A stretch of 7,647 nt of DNA from Rubrobacter sp. (GTDB taxonomy: Bacteria; Actinomycetota; Rubrobacteria; Rubrobacterales; Rubrobacteraceae), in the NCBI GenBank assembly GCA_020253895.1, contig JADDKG010000249.1, forward strand, positions 1 to 7,647, given 5' to 3'. Shown here piece by piece: positions 5,931-7,647 of this stretch. A model generated the notes under the pieces. That model was not told where the DNA came from, searched no databases, and saw only the letters and a program-made list of their open reading frames with translations. Positions within the stretch are counted from its first letter, which is position 1, and each line of letters opens with the position of its first letter. Made by a program: the position numbers and the translations under genes.

Positions 5931-6614
5931 TCACCCCTCCCCGCAGACAGTCCCGGGCGCAAGCTCTTCCAGCGAGCGCACCACGGCGTCGGCCTTTCCC
6001 AGCGCCTCCTCTTTTGGCGGGAAGATCCGGTTGGGCACGGCGACCACCCGCATCCCGGCGTTCTTCGCCGCGAGGATGCCGTTCGTGGAGTCCTCGATGG
6101 CGGCGCAGCGGACCGGCTCCACCCCGAGCCTGCGGGCGGCCTCCAGGTAGACGTCCGGGGCAGGCTTGCCCCGCCTGACCTCCTCCGAGGAGACCGTCGC
6201 CCGGAAGTACTTCTCGAGCCCGGAGAGCCTCAGGACCCGGTCTATGACCGGCCGGTTGGAGGAGGAGGCGAGCCCGAGGGGCCAGCGCTCCGCCAGACGC
6301 CCGACGGCCTCCCGGGCGCCGGGTATCAGGGGCAGGCGCTCCTCGTAGAGCTCGAGCAGCCGCTCCACCACGGCTCTGGAGATCTCCTCCGGCGGCAGCG
6401 GCACCCCGAGCTCCTCGTGCATGTAGCGGGACCACTCAACGGAGCTCATCCCCATCATTGCCTCCGTGGCCCCCTCACGCCAGCCGGCGCCGGTCTCCTC
6501 GGCGAGCCTCCGCCGGGCTGCGTCCCACAGCTGCTCCGAGTCGACCAGGACGCCGTCAAGGTCGAAGATGACGGCCTCTATCCCGCAGCAACCTGCCGCT
6601 CGGTTCCCACCCAT
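5931..6614 (-). CDS. HAD-superfamily hydrolase, beta-phosphoglucomutase/sugar-phosphatase-like
   Basis: The 227-aa protein belongs to HAD subfamily IA, whose members hydrolyse phosphate esters or transfer phosphate between sugar hydroxyls through a phospho-aspartate. Motif I is VIFDLDGVLVDSE (nucleophile Asp18, acid/base Asp20). A helical C1 cap follows, at about residues 30-95. Motif II is LGLASSSN (Ser117), motif III is RRGKPAPDVYLEAA (Lys150), and motif IV is AAIEDSTNGILAAKNAGM (Glu174/Asp175), after which comes VAVPN. All catalytic positions are present, and the set of motifs is closest to beta-phosphoglucomutase and 2-deoxyglucose-6-phosphatase relatives; the substrate is unresolved. ATG 6614 is the only good start near the fold and makes the gene overlap the HxlR gene by 37 bases. 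The first 11 residues contain a CC pair and precede the first strand. A GTG at 6626 is also in frame. It is probably co-transcribed with HxlR and the BNR gene. Confidence 0.92.
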   Translation of the reverse strand: MGGNRAAGCCGIEAVIFDLDGVLVDSEQLWDAARRRLAEETGAGWREGATEAMMGMSSVEWSRYMHEELGVPLPPEEISRAVVERLLELYEERLPLIPGAREAVGRLAERWPLGLASSSNRPVIDRVLRLSGLEKYFRATVSSEEVRRGKPAPDVYLEAARRLGVEPVRCAAIEDSTNGILAAKNAGMRVVAVPNRIFPPKEEALGKADAVVRSLEELAPGTVCGEG

Positions 6615-6928
6615 TCGTTCGCCCACCGGGCCAGTGCCTCGACCACCTCGTTGAGCGCCCGGCCCTTCTCCGTGAGCCGGTACTCGATCCGTACGGGCTT
6701 CTCGGGGATCACCACCCGCTCCACGATGCCCTCGGCCTCCAGCTCTCGCAGCCGCTCCGAGAGCATCCGGCTGGAGAGGTTGGGTACCGCATCCCTTATC
6801 TCGCCAAACCGGGTCGCGCCCCGCAGCATCGCCCGCAGGATCGCCCCGCTCCACCGGCGGCCGATGATCTCCACCGCCCGCTGGTACCGCGGACAGAAGG
6901 CCTCCGTATACTCCACCTCTTCGGACAT
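6578..6928 (-). CDS. HxlR-family winged-helix transcriptional regulator, single-Cys (YodB/CatR-like)
   Basis: This is a 116-aa DNA-binding protein of the HxlR family, with the typical FCPRYQRAVEIIGRRWSGAI N-terminal helix, RFGEIRDAVPNLSSRMLSERLRELE helix-turn-helix (about residues 41-64, recognition helix 51-63) and wing ERVVIPEKPVRIEYRLTEKG (70-89). Its only cysteine, Cys12, precedes Pro and lines up with Cys6 of B. subtilis YodB, the residue that reacts with quinones, diamide and other electrophiles. That alignment is from memory of the family. The gene diverges from a DoxX gene across a 100-base AT-rich region holding two palindromes, so it probably represses doxX and perhaps itself. ATG 6928 gives the normal family length; the Shine-Dalgarno (AGAAG) is weak. 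Downstream it overlaps the HAD gene. Family assignment is firm; the redox role is inference. Confidence 0.94.
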   Translation of the reverse strand: MSEEVEYTEAFCPRYQRAVEIIGRRWSGAILRAMLRGATRFGEIRDAVPNLSSRMLSERLRELEAEGIVERVVIPEKPVRIEYRLTEKGRALNEVVEALARWANEWVGTERQVAAG

Positions 6929-6955
6929 GCTTCTATTCTAACACCCCGAAAACCT

Positions 6956-6984
6956 TTGACATAATCTTATTACTATAGTATATC
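6956..6984 (+). promoter_or_regulatory. Sigma-70-like promoter for doxX
   Basis: A perfect TTGACA (6956-6961) is followed, after 17 bases, by TATATC (6979-6984, 4 of 6 to consensus), giving a predicted start near 6991. The region is strikingly AT-rich against the rest of the window. On the opposite strand CTGACA and A/T-rich hexamers could serve the HxlR gene, but no clear pair stands out. Confidence 0.65.
6971..6980. promoter_or_regulatory. Operator candidate 1, palindrome TACTATAGTA
   Basis: This perfect 10-base palindrome lies between the -35 and -10 boxes of the doxX promoter, overlapping the first two bases of the -10. Preceded by T, it reads TTAC-N4-GTAT, related to the second palindrome downstream. 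A bound HxlR dimer here would block RNA polymerase. Confidence 0.55.
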
Positions 6985-6987
6985 TGA

Positions 6988-7000
6988 TTACTGTCAGTAA
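6988..7000. promoter_or_regulatory. Operator candidate 2, palindrome TTACTG-T-CAGTAA
   Basis: The arms of 6 bases are perfectly inverted about one central base, over the predicted transcription start of doxX. The sequence fits TTAC-N5-GTAA, the box I recall for CatR/YodB control of catDE in Bacillus. A second palindrome lies 18-19 bases upstream (centre to centre). Confidence 0.65.
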
Positions 7001-7014
7001 CTCACGTTGTAGAC

Positions 7015-7020
7015 AGGAGG
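7015..7020 (+). promoter_or_regulatory. Shine-Dalgarno of doxX
   Basis: AGGAGG ends 8 bases before ATG 7029. The nearer ATG at 7022 meets a stop after four codons, so 7029 is the true start. Confidence 0.8.
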
Positions 7021-7028
7021 GATGAGAG

Positions 7029-7436
7029 ATGGTTGATCTGGCGTTGCTGGTGCTGCGGCTTGTGTTGGGGGTCATCTTCGTGGCCCATGGGGCCCAGAAG
7101 CTCTTTGGGAGCTTTGGGGGGCCGGGGCTCAAGGGGACGGCGGGTTTCTTCGAGCAGCTTGGGATACGGCCGGCCTACCCGATGGCCGTGGTGGTGGGCG
7201 CCATCGAGTTCTTCGGCGGGATTCTGGCCGCGCTGGGCTTTCTCATGCCGGTGGTGGCGGTGGGTTTGATCGCGGTCATGATCGGGGCCATCCTCACCGT
7301 CCACCTGCGGCACGGCTTCTTCGCCCAGAGCGGCGGCTACGAGTTCAACCTGGCGCTTATAGGGATAGCGCTCGCGCTCCTGCTTGCCGGGGCCGGCTCC
7401 TACAGCCTCGACGCTGCGCTCGGGCTGTTCTGGTAG
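7029..7436 (+). CDS. DoxX family membrane protein
   Basis: This is a 135-aa integral membrane protein with four predicted helices (about residues 4-21, 50-71, 73-93 and 106-122). The DoxX signature FVAHGAQKLFGSFGG (17-31) follows helix 1. Next come GTAGFFEQLGIRP, the conserved acidic residue in GAIEFFGG (Glu60) at helix 2, and HLRHGFF before the last helix. Length and topology match the family. DoxX proteins include the CatD/YfiD-type proteins of Bacillus, MhqP-like proteins and the small subunit of archaeal thiosulfate:quinone oxidoreductase, and are linked to quinone or thiol stress at the membrane. No partner enzyme such as a dioxygenase follows; the next gene is convergent. Regulation is probably by the divergent HxlR repressor through the palindromes between them. 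The biochemical activity is not proved for this subgroup. Confidence 0.93.
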   Translation: MVDLALLVLRLVLGVIFVAHGAQKLFGSFGGPGLKGTAGFFEQLGIRPAYPMAVVVGAIEFFGGILAALGFLMPVVAVGLIAVMIGAILTVHLRHGFFAQSGGYEFNLALIGIALALLLAGAGSYSLDAALGLFW

Positions 7437-7447
7437 CTGCGGGGGGT

Positions 7448-7475
7448 GAGGGGGGCGGACTGGCTCCGCCCCCTC
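7448..7475. terminator. GC-rich hairpin between convergent genes
   Basis: GGGGGCGGA (7451-7459) pairs perfectly with TCCGCCCCC (7465-7473) around a CTGGC loop. With G7450 bulged, two more pairs extend the stem. No T-run follows on either strand, so it is not a canonical intrinsic terminator, but its place between the doxX stop and the thioesterase stop suggests a bidirectional terminator or RNA-end stabiliser. Confidence 0.6.
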
Positions 7476-7647
7476 TAAGGTTTCGGGTAGAGCAGGATCT
7501 GGGTGCAGCGGAAGAGGGCTATCTTGCGGCCCGAGTCCGGGTCGGTGACCGTCGCATCCCAGACCTGGGTGGTCCTGCCGCCGTGCACCAGCACGGCGGC
7601 GCACTCTATCTCGCCCTCCCGCTTGGTGCCCAGGAAATTGGTCTTCA
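7475..7647 (-). CDS. PaaI-like hotdog-fold thioesterase, C-terminal fragment (5' end outside window)
   Basis: Reading the minus strand from the window edge gives 56 residues before TAG at 7477-7475. They include KTNFLGTKREGEIECAA, HGGRTTQVWDATVTD, a turn PDSGR, and IALFRCTQILLYPKP. This matches the last strands of the PaaI/YbgC-type acyl-CoA thioesterase family, especially the HxGRTTQVW segment and the RCTQ strand. Such enzymes hydrolyse acyl- or aryl-CoA thioesters, often phenylacetyl-type. The catalytic acidic residue and the central helix lie outside the window. Only the C-terminal portion is present, so the start, full length and substrate cannot be judged. It converges on doxX, with the stop next to the hairpin. 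Confidence 0.8.
   Translation of the reverse strand, partial: KTNFLGTKREGEIECAAVLVHGGRTTQVWDATVTDPDSGRKIALFRCTQILLYPKP

Noticed and set aside
5963..6435. Upstream continuation of the second BNR frame on the minus strand
   Set aside because: It lies opposite to or out of frame with the HAD coding motifs and is Arg/Gly/Ala-rich shadow; only the part below the G6 run is real coding sequence.

Overview
The window is very GC-rich, with strong G/C preference at third codon positions, GTG and TTG starts and dense gene packing. Its protein families look most like a high-GC actinobacterium. A Rubrobacter-type thermophile is my best guess, made from the style of the proteins and not from a marker gene. 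No rRNA, tRNA, CRISPR array, insertion sequence or phage gene is visible.

Layout. (1) Positions 134-2354, + strand: a tight operon of an ECF sigma factor, a DNA alkyl-damage protein (O6-alkylguanine methyltransferase domain followed by an Ada-type zinc/cysteine domain) and an EamA/DMT-type 10-helix exporter. Both junctions are ATGA overlaps. (2) Positions 2387-5275, + strand: a DAO-family FAD oxidoreductase similar to gamma-glutamylputrescine oxidase, then an aldehyde dehydrogenase with a TTG start behind a perfect Shine-Dalgarno. Together they look like an amine-to-aldehyde-to-acid catabolic pair. The oxidoreductase seems to have its own promoter, overlapping the end of the exporter gene, with a small palindrome touching the start codon. 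(3) Positions 6928-5272, - strand: an HxlR-family regulator, a HAD phosphatase/phosphomutase and a BNR/Asp-box repeat protein. The last is split by a one-base frameshift in a G6 run. Its stop codon shares the palindrome CTAG with the stop of the convergent aldehyde dehydrogenase. (4) Positions 6929-7028: an AT-rich divergent control region with a good sigma-70-like promoter and two palindromes, between the HxlR gene and a DoxX gene (7029-7436, + strand). (5) Positions 7475-7647, - strand: the C-terminal end of a PaaI-like hotdog thioesterase, separated from DoxX by a strong GC hairpin.

Two units appear to be stress modules. The first links an ECF sigma factor by translational coupling to an alkylation sensor/repair protein in the slot usually held by an anti-sigma factor. 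The second is a one-cysteine HxlR regulator facing a DoxX membrane protein, which resembles the Bacillus YodB/CatR-CatD quinone/thiol-stress arrangement, including a TTAC-N5-GTAA palindrome at the expected place. The first is the most unusual part of the window, because the Ada cysteine domain lies at the C-terminus of the methyltransferase instead of at the N-terminus as in classical Ada.
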